Assembly: GCF_050749885.1 (NCBI RefSeq)
Contig: NZ_JBOIUB010000006.1
Span: forward strand, 186,001 to 250,000
From: Zooshikella sp050749885
GTDB lineage: Bacteria; Pseudomonadota; Gammaproteobacteria; Pseudomonadales; Zooshikellaceae
DNA: 64,000 nt
Direction of reading: 5' to 3'
Shown here: positions 35,468-44,452 of the stretch, piece after piece
Layout of the letters: each line of letters begins with the position of its first letter
How positions within the stretch are numbered: the first letter of the stretch is position 1
Position numbers and translations under genes: made by a program
The notes under the pieces: generated by a model
What the model saw: only the letters and a program-made list of their open reading frames with translations
Told to the model about the DNA's origin: nothing
Database searches by the model: none

Positions 35468-36553
35468 ATGACAAACACAGCCTCCCAACAAACTGACTTT
35501 GTCTTGCTGGCTGGGCAGATTAAACAGTGGGCAAGAGAGCTTGGCTTTCAGGATGTAGGAATTACAGGTATTGACCTGAGTGAGCATGAAGTTTACTTGA
35601 AAAAATGGCTAGCAAATGGCTTCCATGGTGAAATGAGCTACCTGGCAGACCACGGCAATAAACGCAGTCGCCCTGATGAATTAGTACCTGGCACAATCAG
35701 CATCATTTCCGTCAGAATGGATTACTTACCTGGAGATACCCAAGCTGTTAAAGTTCTGCAAAATTCTTCTCAAGCTTATATTTCACGCTATGCCCTAGGC
35801 CGTGACTACCATAAAGTCATTCGCAAACGCCTAGCTAAACTTGCGAATAAAATAACAGACGCAGTTGGGAGCTTTGGCTATCGAGCATTTGTTGACTCAG
35901 CGCCAGTACTGGAAAAAGCAATTGCAGAAAATGCTGGATTAGGCTGGATTGGAAAAAACACATTGGTCCTCAACAGCAAAGCCGGTTCGTGGTTCTTTTT
36001 AGGAGAGCTATATACCAATCTCCCTCTGCCTTCCGACCCTCCACAAGCCACCAAGCACTGTGGAAGCTGCCAGGCCTGCCTGGATATTTGCCCCACTGAT
36101 GCATTCGTCAGTCCTTACCAGTTAGATGCCCGTAAATGTATTTCGTATTTGACCATAGAGTTGAAGGGAGCCATACCCAAAGCCCTCCGCTCTAAAATTG
36201 GCAACCGTGTTTTTGGCTGTGATGACTGCCAGTTGGTATGCCCTTGGAATAAGTTTGCCAAACCAACGCAAGAAACCGACTTTCTACCACGGCACAAGCT
36301 TGATTGTAGTGAACTTATTACCTTGTTTTTATGGACAGAGAAACAGTTCCTCACCTACACCGAGGGATCACCAATACGACGTACGGGATATGCAGGATGG
36401 CTTCGTAACCTAGCAGTGGGCCTAGGTAATGCCCCATCAACAGCAAAGGTTATAGCAGCCCTAAAAAGCAGGCTGGACTTTCCCAATGAAATGGTTCAAG
36501 AGCATATATCCTGGGCGCTTGAACAGCACGCAGCTAAAGAAGAAGAGCGCTAG
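35468..36553 (+). CDS. queG: Epoxyqueuosine reductase QueG
   Basis: QueG performs the last step of queuosine synthesis, reducing epoxyqueuosine in tRNA with cobalamin and two [4Fe-4S] clusters. The 361-residue product shows SYLADHGNKRSRPDELVPG, GWIGKNTLVLN and ELYTNLPLPSDPP. The cluster cysteines lie in CGSCQACLDICPTDAF and CDDCQLVCPWNKFA. The C-terminus is a HEAT-like tail. It is normally next to nnrD and orn, as here. Confidence 0.96.
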   Translation: MTNTASQQTDFVLLAGQIKQWARELGFQDVGITGIDLSEHEVYLKKWLANGFHGEMSYLADHGNKRSRPDELVPGTISIISVRMDYLPGDTQAVKVLQNSSQAYISRYALGRDYHKVIRKRLAKLANKITDAVGSFGYRAFVDSAPVLEKAIAENAGLGWIGKNTLVLNSKAGSWFFLGELYTNLPLPSDPPQATKHCGSCQACLDICPTDAFVSPYQLDARKCISYLTIELKGAIPKALRSKIGNRVFGCDDCQLVCPWNKFAKPTQETDFLPRHKLDCSELITLFLWTEKQFLTYTEGSPIRRTGYAGWLRNLAVGLGNAPSTAKVIAALKSRLDFPNEMVQEHISWALEQHAAKEEER

Positions 36554-36605
36554 ACTGTATCTAAAGGCTTGCTATAGCCCCCCTACGCTCAACTTAGACT
36601 CAATG

Positions 36606-37193
36606 TTATTCTGTTTTTGCTTTCTTCGTTTTGGCAGGTGAAGCTGATAAAGGCGGCTGAATGAAATGCTCTCGATAGTAACGTAACTCATCAATAGACT
36701 CATAAATATCAGCCAACGCCTGATGACTGGCCGTTTTATTGATACCACTAAGCAATGCAGGATTCCAGCGACGAGCCAGCTCTTTTAAGGTACTTACATC
36801 AATGCTTCGGTAGTGAAAGAAGCGCTCAAGGTCAGGCATATAACGGTACAGGAAGCGCCGATCCTGACCAATGGTATTACCACACATCGGTGATTGGCCA
36901 GGCTCTACATACTGAGAAAGAAATGCAATCGTTTCAGCTTCTGCTTGCTTCTCTGTTATCAAACTCTTGCGAACTTTTGCGGTTAGCCCAGAACTACCAT
37001 GCTGCTGAACACACCAATCATCCATTAAGCTAAGATGATCATCTGGTTGATGAACGACCAGCACTGGACCTTCTGCAATTACGTTTAACTGGTCATCAGT
37101 CACTACCGTTGCAATTTCAATGACACGATGCAGGTCTGGGTCCAGCCCCGTCATTTCCATATCAATCCAAATGAGATTATCTGCTTTAGCCAT
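36606..37193 (-). CDS. orn: Oligoribonuclease
   Basis: Orn degrades 2-5-nucleotide RNAs, including pGpG from c-di-GMP breakdown. The 195-residue DEDDh exonuclease begins LIWIDMEMTGLDPDLHRVIEIA (first catalytic Asp/Glu in IDMEMTGLD). It has GNTIGQDRRFLYRYMPDLE and the histidine-containing NKTASHQALADIYESI. It converges with queG and is divergent from rsgA, the standard arrangement. Clearing pGpG is relevant to the c-di-GMP-linked genes further along. Confidence 0.97.
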   Translation of the reverse strand: MAKADNLIWIDMEMTGLDPDLHRVIEIATVVTDDQLNVIAEGPVLVVHQPDDHLSLMDDWCVQQHGSSGLTAKVRKSLITEKQAEAETIAFLSQYVEPGQSPMCGNTIGQDRRFLYRYMPDLERFFHYRSIDVSTLKELARRWNPALLSGINKTASHQALADIYESIDELRYYREHFIQPPLSASPAKTKKAKTE

Positions 37194-37400
37194 TAACCTA
37201 CCTTAATAACCATTGATCATGCTGATGACTGAGTTCATAGCAGTCTGCTTACAGCTTTTTCAACAAGAACACTTCTCTTCAGTATAAATCGCACTGGGCT
37301 TAAATATAAATGCCCATAAAGTTGAACTATACTCCACGGTTCATGATAATGCGCAACTATTAGCTAAAGCAAACGCCTATGGAGAGAAAGCCGTCCACCT

Positions 37401-38423
37401 ATGGCCAAACGTCGCCTTAACCGCCGCCAATCCTGGCGCATTAAAAAAATTCAAGATGAGCGTGCAAAGCGCGCAAACCAGCAGCAAGAAAAGTTCCAGC
37501 AAGACTTAGCATCAGGCGAACTTGGGCCAGAGCAGCAAGGCTTGATCATTGCCCACTATGGAACTCAGTTGGCTGTTGAACCACTTGATCAACCTGGTAA
37601 TGAGTATCGCTGCCACCTTCGCGCCAACTTACCTGCCTTAGTCACTGGTGACTTTGTTGTTTGGCGAGCAGGTGCTGACAACTCTGGTGTTGTCGTCGCA
37701 GGTCTAGATCGACACAATTTACTATCCCGCCCAGATAGCCGGCAGCAACTAAAACCCGTCGCAGCCAACATCGACTTTATTGTCATTGTCATCGCACCTA
37801 TTCCTGAACCTCACGCTAATCTGATTGACCGTTATCTGGTCGCAGCTGAGATAGAAGATATAGAGCCTGTATTACTGCTAAATAAAACCGACCTGCTTAA
37901 TGACAAGAACAGTGAGTCGTTTTCACAGTTACTGTCCACTTATCAACAGTTAGGCTATCGAGTCCTTCAGGCCTCAACGCATCAGGAACATGGCCTTGAT
38001 GACTTACAAACGCTACTTGATCAACACACCAGTGTCTTTGTTGGCCAGTCTGGCGTAGGTAAATCATCCTTAGTCAATGCTTTACTACCAGATGTTGATG
38101 CCCGTGTTGGTGAGCTTTCCAAACAAACAGGAAAAGGCACACACACCACCACTTCAGCTAAGCTATTTCATTTTCCAACGGGAGGAAAACTGATTGATTC
38201 TCCCGGTATTAGAGAGTTTGCCTTATGGCCAATGTCCAAAATGGAACTAGCAGAAGGGTTTCGAGAATTAAGACCTTTGATTGGTCACTGTAAATTTAGG
38301 GACTGCCAACATGAACAAGAGCCTGGCTGTGCTTTTTTACAAGCCCAGGCTGATGGCTTAATCAGTCCTACCCGGCTCGCCAGTTTTGAACACATCGTTA
38401 AAAGCTTCTCGGAAACTAATTAG
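37401..38423 (+). CDS. rsgA: Small ribosomal subunit biogenesis GTPase RsgA
   Basis: RsgA is a circularly permuted GTPase that checks late 30S maturation. The 340-residue product has a basic N-terminal extension (AKRRLNRRQSWRIKKIQDER) and an OB-fold. The permuted G domain has NKTDLL before the P-loop GQSGVGKSSLVNALL, then TTTSAKLFHF and DSPGIREFAL. A zinc-binding region (HCKFRDCQHEQEPGCA) follows. Only 17 bases separate its stop from the convergent motB stop. Confidence 0.97.
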   Translation: MAKRRLNRRQSWRIKKIQDERAKRANQQQEKFQQDLASGELGPEQQGLIIAHYGTQLAVEPLDQPGNEYRCHLRANLPALVTGDFVVWRAGADNSGVVVAGLDRHNLLSRPDSRQQLKPVAANIDFIVIVIAPIPEPHANLIDRYLVAAEIEDIEPVLLLNKTDLLNDKNSESFSQLLSTYQQLGYRVLQASTHQEHGLDDLQTLLDQHTSVFVGQSGVGKSSLVNALLPDVDARVGELSKQTGKGTHTTTSAKLFHFPTGGKLIDSPGIREFALWPMSKMELAEGFRELRPLIGHCKFRDCQHEQEPGCAFLQAQADGLISPTRLASFEHIVKSFSETN

Positions 38424-38440
38424 CTACAAAACTCATCATC

Positions 38441-39397
38441 CTACTGCTTGAGTGATTCAGCATCTGGCTGGTTTGCTCTCGCACGTTGGCGGACATCATC
38501 TATATTTGACTTTCCACGTTGATCAAAGAGCGGCTTTTGAGGGCTGGGTGATGCTTGTGTCATCCGCTCTACTTTTGTTTCTGTTTGCTTACTCATAATC
38601 AAAATATCAATCCGCCGATTAACAGGATTATAAGGATGCTCAGGGTCAAACAGGTTAGAGTCACCAAGCCCTACTATCTGAGCCACCTGCTCCTCAGGAA
38701 TACCGCCATAAACTAATGTTCTTCGCGCACTGTTTGCTCGTGCAGCCGATAGTTCCCAGTTGCCAAAATCTTCCTTTTTACTGTAAGGCGTTGCATCCGT
38801 ATGACCAGAAATACTGATTTTGTTAGGCACAGATTTAATCAGCGGTGCCAGCTCCAAAAGTACGTCCTCAAAATAATACTTAAGCTGCGAATAACCACTA
38901 TCAAACATGGAGCTTTTATCATCATCCACAACCTGAATACGTAACCCTTCCGGTGTTATATCCATAATCAGATTATCTTTAAAACGCCTTAACACTTCAT
39001 TATCTTCAACACGTGCCTGCAACTCCTGAAGGAGCGCTTCCAGACGCTGCTTTTCAATTTCTTCTGCTAAAGTCGTGACTTGCTCTGCTGATAAGCGACT
39101 TGTTTGGTCTTGGTCTTGAATAGGTGAGCCCATTCCCTGATCAACTACCATGGTTGGCGATCCCCCCAAGTCAACCACATAAGGACTTGCGCGCTCACTC
39201 CAGGCAACAGGGTCCTGAAAGTAACCCGCAATTTCAATCTTTTGCTCCTCCGTTGTGTTTTCCAACAACCATAGCACTAAGAAGAAAGCCATCATGGCGG
39301 TTGCGAAGTCAGCAAAAGCAATTTTCCAGGAGCCTCCATGATGTGCATGACGACTCTCTCGAACCCGCTTAACGATAATGGACTCTTCGCGTTTCAT
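38441..39397 (-). CDS. motB: Flagellar motor stator protein MotB
   Basis: MotB anchors the proton-driven stator to peptidoglycan. The 318-residue product has a short basic N-terminus, a single transmembrane helix (FADFATAMMAFFLVLWLLE) with the proton-carrying aspartate at residue 30, a plug/linker region, and a C-terminal OmpA-like domain (ISGHTDATPYSKKEDFGNWELSAARANSAR in outline: SGHTDATPYSKKEDFG, ELSAARANSARR). The last 45 residues are polar. It is 26 bases downstream of motA. Confidence 0.95.
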   Translation of the reverse strand: MKREESIIVKRVRESRHAHHGGSWKIAFADFATAMMAFFLVLWLLENTTEEQKIEIAGYFQDPVAWSERASPYVVDLGGSPTMVVDQGMGSPIQDQDQTSRLSAEQVTTLAEEIEKQRLEALLQELQARVEDNEVLRRFKDNLIMDITPEGLRIQVVDDDKSSMFDSGYSQLKYYFEDVLLELAPLIKSVPNKISISGHTDATPYSKKEDFGNWELSAARANSARRTLVYGGIPEEQVAQIVGLGDSNLFDPEHPYNPVNRRIDILIMSKQTETKVERMTQASPSPQKPLFDQRGKSNIDDVRQRARANQPDAESLKQ

Positions 39398-39423
39398 AAT
39401 TGTATTCCTCCCTTTAACATTGC

Positions 39424-40275
39424 TTAGCGGGAGCGAACATGCTGTTCCAGTTCCATAAAGCTGGGCCGGCTATGTGCATAAAGGGCTTTACGTCCAAACT
39501 CAACAGCTAGTGCGGGCGGCATGCCACCCAGTGATGCAACCAAACAGGCTTTTACACACTCGTAGGCATTAACCTCTTCCTGACTGATATGCTCAAGCGC
39601 ATGAGCCATAGGCCCAACAAAACCATAAGCCAATAAAATCCCCAGAAACGTACCCACTAGAGCAGCAGCAACATGCATACCCAACACTTCAGGAGGACCA
39701 CCTAGCCCTTTCATAGTGATCACGATACCCATTACCGCAGCAACAATACCAAAACCTGGCAATGCATCTGCAACCTTATTCATGGCAACCCCTGGACGAC
39801 CCAGCTCTTCAGCACGGGTTTCAATCTCCATATCAAAGAGGCTTTCCAGCTCATGAGGTGCCATATTGCCTGAAGACATTAAGCGCAAATAATCTGCAAT
39901 AAATTCAGTTAAATGTGCTTCTCTTAAAATAGCAGGGTAACGTGTAAAAATAGCACTCCCAGCAGGATCATCTAAATCACTCTCAATCGCCATCATGCCA
40001 TCACGCCGACTTTTATTAAGCAGCTCAAACAATAAGCCCAGAAGATCCATAAAGTAAGCCTGGTTAAAGCGACTACCAAATAACAAGCTGGGAAATGACC
40101 GAAGCACAGCAGTGAATACGGAGGGTGGGTTAGCAATAAAGAAAGAACCAATTGATGCACCTGCAATAATGAGAAGCTCATAAGGCTGCCACAATGCCAT
40201 GAGCTCGCCATGGGATAAGACATACCCCCCAAGCACACTGCCCAAGACAATGATAAAGCCTAGTATTTTAAACAT
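39424..40275 (-). CDS. motA: Flagellar motor stator protein MotA
   Basis: MotA forms the proton channel with MotB and pushes on FliG. The 283-residue product has four membrane helices. Two lie at the N-terminus (ILGFIIVLGSVLGGYVL, ELLIIAGASIGSFFIA) and two in the second half (PGFGIVAAVMGIVITMKGL with the conserved proline, AALVGTFLGILLAYGFVGP), with a long cytoplasmic loop between. The motA-motB order and its location beside orn-rsgA are as in Pseudomonas. No sigma-28 box is evident upstream. Confidence 0.95.
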   Translation of the reverse strand: MFKILGFIIVLGSVLGGYVLSHGELMALWQPYELLIIAGASIGSFFIANPPSVFTAVLRSFPSLLFGSRFNQAYFMDLLGLLFELLNKSRRDGMMAIESDLDDPAGSAIFTRYPAILREAHLTEFIADYLRLMSSGNMAPHELESLFDMEIETRAEELGRPGVAMNKVADALPGFGIVAAVMGIVITMKGLGGPPEVLGMHVAAALVGTFLGILLAYGFVGPMAHALEHISQEEVNAYECVKACLVASLGGMPPALAVEFGRKALYAHSRPSFMELEQHVRSR

Positions 40276-40317
40276 TGTGTATCGCCTGCCTGGTTGGCGA
40301 GAGCTTCCCTTGCATTA

Positions 40318-40335
40318 ACTTCATTATTATGAAGT
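40318..40335. promoter_or_regulatory. 18-bp palindrome in the motA/HDOD divergent region
   Basis: ACTTCATTATTATGAAGT is an inverted repeat with 7-base arms around TATT, 43 bases upstream of the motA start and 45 bases upstream of the HDOD gene start. Its size and placement suit a dimeric repressor or activator site. No regulator can be assigned. Confidence 0.35.
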
Positions 40336-40379
40336 CCAGCCTGTAAACATATATCGATATCCTGTGGCTATACTTGCAG

Positions 40380-42410
40380 ATGAGAGAACACCTGTCGGCA
40401 CAAACTGGATTACTTGTTCTCTTTTCTAGTAAAGGTCATCAACTGATATTCGACAAATTTCTTATGGATAGTGCTTCTCCCACAAAAGGGATTCAACATT
40501 GGCAGAACCTGCTGACAAAAGAACCATTTCCTGTTGATGCTCAAATTAAAGCCAATTTACTTGAGTTCATTCAGCAGCCCAGCATTGCACTCAATGATAT
40601 CGCCCATCATTTTCGCCGCTGTCCTATTGCCTGCTGGCATGTTTTCACACAAGTTAATCGGGAAATAAAAAAAGGAACAGACCCTGTACGTCATCTTGAG
40701 CAAGCCTTGAGTTTGCTGGGAGTCAAGAAACTCACCGCGCTCATAAATAACATGCCAGCCTTAACACTTAACTCTAATCATGTTAACCACCGTTTTTACT
40801 GCCGCATGATTACCTGCAGTATGCATGCTGCTTTTCAGGCAAGTTACTGGCACCAGCTTCGTGTTCAACAGAAGCAAACAGACGAAGTTTTTTGGTTAGC
40901 ATTATTTTTTCACAGTACCTACTGGGGATTATGGCTGTGGGCTCCTGAAATAATGCTCACAATTGAACGACAAGTAAGGCTCAACCACCAACAACGACAG
41001 GAAGCTGAGCGTGATGTTCTCGGCTGTACTGTCGACATCTTGCAACTAGTCATGAGCAATGAGTGGAAGCTACCCGTATTACCCATGTCTCAGCTCTCCC
41101 CCTTGTTAGCTGCCTCTCCAACACTCTGGGCCAAACTTGCCCGAGTCAAGCAACTGCCACCCGAAATGCAGCAGCGGGCAGATGCTTTTCGGCAAGAACT
41201 TGAAAATGTCCCTTCGCTCAGAATTGCCTTTGCAAGCCCTGCTCTTCCTGTATTACTTTGTAACCAACTGAGTTGGGAAACCAGCTTTTCTTGGCAAAGC
41301 CGACATACAAATCGTATTCTTAGGCTACTCGCTTTCTATGCCAATAAACCTCTCCCTCAGGCACAACATGATGCTTTTCAACAGGCCTTAAGTGCTTCCA
41401 ATCAGCTGTTACCTGTGATGAAACCAGCGCCTCTCGCTACCATATTTTTTGCTGAAGCAGATTTTTCCTCGGTATTAACGACTGACCCCGAAACAAAAGA
41501 GCATGATTCCTCGCCAAAGACTAGCGACAGTGTAAAACAATCCACTGTTCCCCCTAAGAAAAAGGCCCCCCAATCAGTACAACAGGAAGGCAAGATCACT
41601 TCTGGCAAGCAACCTCAAATTGCAGATGATGAATTTGGTTTATGGAAGAGTAAGACCGCTCAACCCACAGAAAAACAGCAAACTGCTAATGCTAAATCAA
41701 CCATTCTTCCTACCCAAACAACAAAAAGCCAACAAGGCAAAGCGCGCCCAAACAGCGATGGTGAACGCCAAAAACCGCCGCAGTCTCCACCAGCTTCTCA
41801 GTCGACAACAGAGACAAGTAAGACGCCAGAAAAAAACACAACGTCTGTAAAACAAGCACCAACAACTAAACCACCACAAATTAAACGTAAAATTGATCTC
41901 GATAGCGTAAAAGTGAGTCTAGGGCGTTTCTCTCGCTACCCTGAACTCTATAAAAGCCTGGGTCAGTTATTGGAAGAAACCGCTAATGTATTACATGTTG
42001 CTTTAGGATTTGAGCGTGTGGTTATTGCATTACCCAATAAGCAGCGAGATAAATTGGTTTCTCATATATCCATGAGTAACAATATTCCACTTAAGTTTTT
42101 ACTTGAGCTTCCCCCAGAATCCCCCATGACCCAACTACTCAATAAAGAGCAGGTTTTATGGGTCAATGCAAAAGAAGCCAACAATATTTGGTTTAAACTC
42201 CCAAGCAAGTTAAAACAACATGTCAATACTCAGATGTTTCTACTGGCCACTTTACACACCAATAAACGACCTATTGCCATGATTTATGCAGACTTGGGTA
42301 TTTCACAAACTGAACTTACCACTAACGACCTGAAGTATTTCAACTCAGTTTGCAAAGGTGCAGCCAGAGTTTTAAAACATTTAACCCGGGGTCGAAGCCA
42401 AGCCCGTTAA
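40380..42410 (+). CDS. HDOD-domain protein with C-terminal GAF-like domain
   Basis: This 676-residue cytoplasmic protein has three parts. An HDOD-type helical domain lies at roughly residues 45-260 (LLEFIQQPSIALNDIAHHFRR, LEQALSLLGVKKLTALINN). A low-complexity linker lies at about 365-500, rich in K, Q, T, P and S. The C-terminal region, from about 505, resembles a GAF sensor fold (LLEETANVLHVALGFERVVI, IAMIYADLG). The frame opens at a TTG (40374), but the ATG at 40380 is the better start. It is divergent from motA, a position kept in Pseudomonas. HDOD proteins commonly act in signalling without catalysis. The ligand and partner are unknown. Confidence 0.75.
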   Translation: MREHLSAQTGLLVLFSSKGHQLIFDKFLMDSASPTKGIQHWQNLLTKEPFPVDAQIKANLLEFIQQPSIALNDIAHHFRRCPIACWHVFTQVNREIKKGTDPVRHLEQALSLLGVKKLTALINNMPALTLNSNHVNHRFYCRMITCSMHAAFQASYWHQLRVQQKQTDEVFWLALFFHSTYWGLWLWAPEIMLTIERQVRLNHQQRQEAERDVLGCTVDILQLVMSNEWKLPVLPMSQLSPLLAASPTLWAKLARVKQLPPEMQQRADAFRQELENVPSLRIAFASPALPVLLCNQLSWETSFSWQSRHTNRILRLLAFYANKPLPQAQHDAFQQALSASNQLLPVMKPAPLATIFFAEADFSSVLTTDPETKEHDSSPKTSDSVKQSTVPPKKKAPQSVQQEGKITSGKQPQIADDEFGLWKSKTAQPTEKQQTANAKSTILPTQTTKSQQGKARPNSDGERQKPPQSPPASQSTTETSKTPEKNTTSVKQAPTTKPPQIKRKIDLDSVKVSLGRFSRYPELYKSLGQLLEETANVLHVALGFERVVIALPNKQRDKLVSHISMSNNIPLKFLLELPPESPMTQLLNKEQVLWVNAKEANNIWFKLPSKLKQHVNTQMFLLATLHTNKRPIAMIYADLGISQTELTTNDLKYFNSVCKGAARVLKHLTRGRSQAR

Positions 42411-42544
42411 AAAAACCAAATCAAACGCATATAAAAGTCACCAAAAGTTGCCAGCACAACGGTTGCATGGCATGGTTGCTATTTAAAAATGACTAAATAA
42501 GCCTAAACACGTACGTACCTTGCCAGTGTGAGAATGGGTCTCTA

Positions 42545-43393
42545 ATGAGTAACACACAAAATAACCAATTATCTGATACAAATCCCCTTCGCCATCTCCC
42601 TTTACTACTTGAGCCAGAGGAGCTTGAGCCACTGCTTTCAGCCCCTAATTTATTGATTGTTGACTTATCCTCAACAGAAAACTATCAACAAGGGCATATT
42701 CCAGGTGCAGTCCACTTACCAGGATCAGCCCTGCAAAGTGGTGAAGAGCCTGCGAAAGGGAAGTTACCAGATATCAAAAAGCTTGAGGCTATTCTTGCAG
42801 AAATTGGTTATCAACCTGACAAGCACATCGTTGCATATGATGATGAAGGTGGTGGCTGGGCAGGTCGTTTTATCTGGACATTAGACTGTATAGGCCATGT
42901 TCATAGCTCTTATCTCAATGGGGGCCGTATCGCATGGACAGCTGAAGGAAGAACCCTATCAACAGAGCCTTCACAACCTCAACCAACTGCACCTCAATTA
43001 ACACTTCACTCAGAACCACGTGCCGATAAAGCGTATGTGCTATCACACTTAGAACAACAGAATACGGCGATTTGGGATGCTCGTTCTCCCGCAGAATTTC
43101 GCGGTGAACAACAGCTGGCTTTGCGTAGTGGTCATATGCCTGGAGCCATTAACTTAGAGTGGACCGCATTGATGGATCCAAACAGGCAGCTAAGAATTCG
43201 GGAAGATGCCAGCAAAATCCTAAACAACTTGGGCATAACACGTGACAAAAATGTAATCACGCACTGCCAATCACATCACCGGTCAGGTTTTACCTATTTA
43301 GTTGCCAAAGTACTAGGTTATCAACAGCTTAAAGCTTATGATGGCTCCTGGTCTGAATGGGGTAATGATCCAAACACCCCCATCGAACAATAG
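42545..43393 (+). CDS. rhdA: Thiosulfate sulfurtransferase RhdA (tandem rhodanese)
   Basis: RhdA transfers a sulfane sulfur via a cysteine persulfide. The 282-residue product has two rhodanese domains: an inactive N-terminal one (LLIVDLSSTENYQQGHIPGAVHLPG) written here in part as DLSSTENYQQGHIPGA, and a C-terminal one with GHMPGAINLEW and the active loop HCQSHHRSG with Cys241. The CQ(S/T)HHR loop matches Azotobacter/Pseudomonas RhdA rather than CRKGVT-type enzymes. It sits directly upstream of psd, as in Pseudomonas. Confidence 0.92.
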   Translation: MSNTQNNQLSDTNPLRHLPLLLEPEELEPLLSAPNLLIVDLSSTENYQQGHIPGAVHLPGSALQSGEEPAKGKLPDIKKLEAILAEIGYQPDKHIVAYDDEGGGWAGRFIWTLDCIGHVHSSYLNGGRIAWTAEGRTLSTEPSQPQPTAPQLTLHSEPRADKAYVLSHLEQQNTAIWDARSPAEFRGEQQLALRSGHMPGAINLEWTALMDPNRQLRIREDASKILNNLGITRDKNVITHCQSHHRSGFTYLVAKVLGYQQLKAYDGSWSEWGNDPNTPIEQ

Positions 43394-43455
43394 CCCACAC
43401 TCGTGGTAAAGATCCTGATTATTTTCGTTTTAGACTGTTTTTTGAGAGTGATCGT

Positions 43456-44328
43456 GTGAATAGTAAACTATTTGTTGCTTTACAACGCTTATGTCCACAA
43501 CACCTGTTATCCCGTGCTGCTTATTGGGTAGCAGAAAGCCCTTCCCAACGATTTAATCAGGCTTTTATAAAATGGTTTATCAAAAAATACGACGTCAATA
43601 TGGCAGAAGCAGCACATCCTGATCCTAAGGATTATGTTCACTTCAATGATTTTTTTACCCGAGCTTTAAAGGAAGGGGCTCGTCCCATTGCAGAAAATAC
43701 CAATCACTTAGTCTCACCTGCTGATGGCAAAATCAGTCAATTTGGCAACATTGAACATGGTCAGGTGTTTCAGGCTAAAGGCCATCATTTTAGTCTCTGT
43801 GAGCTGATTGGTGGTGACTATGAGCTCGCTCAGCAGTTTAATAATGGGCACTTTGCGACTATTTATCTTTCTCCTCGGGATTACCACCGCGTTCATATGC
43901 CTTATGCAGGAGAGCTGGAACAAATGATTTATGTTCCAGGGCATTTATTCTCTGTTAACGATGCAACAACAGAGGAATTACCGAATTTATTTTCCAAAAA
44001 TGAGCGCGTAGTTTGTGTCTTTAAAACCGATTTTGGCCCCATGATTGTCGTGTTAGTTGGTGCCATGATCGTTGCTAGTATAGAAACTGTCTGGGCTGGA
44101 CTGGTAACCCCAGCGAGACGAACACTTCAACGAAAAAACTACACCCAGGCCGCCAACCAGCCCATTCAACTGGAAAAAGGTGATGAGCTTGGACGCTTTA
44201 AGCTAGGTTCAACCGCTATTGTACTATTACCCGAGCAAGCAGCTCATTGGTTACCAGAGCTAAGTGCAGGCTGTCCTGTAGTGATGGGTGAAACGATTGC
44301 CATACGAGAAGGGAATTCAGACAGCTAA
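43456..44328 (+). CDS. psd: Phosphatidylserine decarboxylase
   Basis: Psd converts phosphatidylserine to phosphatidylethanolamine at the inner membrane, using a pyruvoyl group formed by self-cleavage. The 290-residue proenzyme shows HFNDFFTRALKEGARP, VSPADGKISQFG, LSPRDYHRVHMPYAG, and the processing site FKLGSTAIVLL (cleavage before the serine of LGST). The start is the GTG at 43456 with GAGAG upstream. Confidence 0.96.
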   Translation: MNSKLFVALQRLCPQHLLSRAAYWVAESPSQRFNQAFIKWFIKKYDVNMAEAAHPDPKDYVHFNDFFTRALKEGARPIAENTNHLVSPADGKISQFGNIEHGQVFQAKGHHFSLCELIGGDYELAQQFNNGHFATIYLSPRDYHRVHMPYAGELEQMIYVPGHLFSVNDATTEELPNLFSKNERVVCVFKTDFGPMIVVLVGAMIVASIETVWAGLVTPARRTLQRKNYTQAANQPIQLEKGDELGRFKLGSTAIVLLPEQAAHWLPELSAGCPVVMGETIAIREGNSDS

Positions 44329-44354
44329 TAGCCCCCTTCTCTTACATGAACAGT

Positions 44355-44423
44355 ACTTGGCTAGCATGCTCTGCCACAACACTAAAACTTGAGTAGTGTT
44401 ATGGCAGAGCATGCTAGCCAAGT
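44355..44423. terminator. 28-bp near-perfect hairpin between psd and epmA
   Basis: Arms 44355-44376 and 44402-44423 are perfectly complementary over 22 bp (ACTTGGCTAGCATGCTCTGC and its complement, plus two pairs). They continue, after one C-A mismatch, with AACACT/AGTGTT (44378-44383 with 44395-44400) around an 11-base loop. The genes on either side converge on it, so a bidirectional terminator is the simplest role. It is unusually long and has no T tract immediately after either arm. Confidence 0.6.
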
Positions 44424-44452
44424 TCAAATATTACTTTGTTTATTCTGTTTTC

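Noticed and set aside
40276..40379. A sigma-28 (FliA) promoter for motA
   Set aside because: No TAAAG or GCCGATAA-like pair is present at the right spacing. A TTTACA with a weak -10 box exists but is not convincing.
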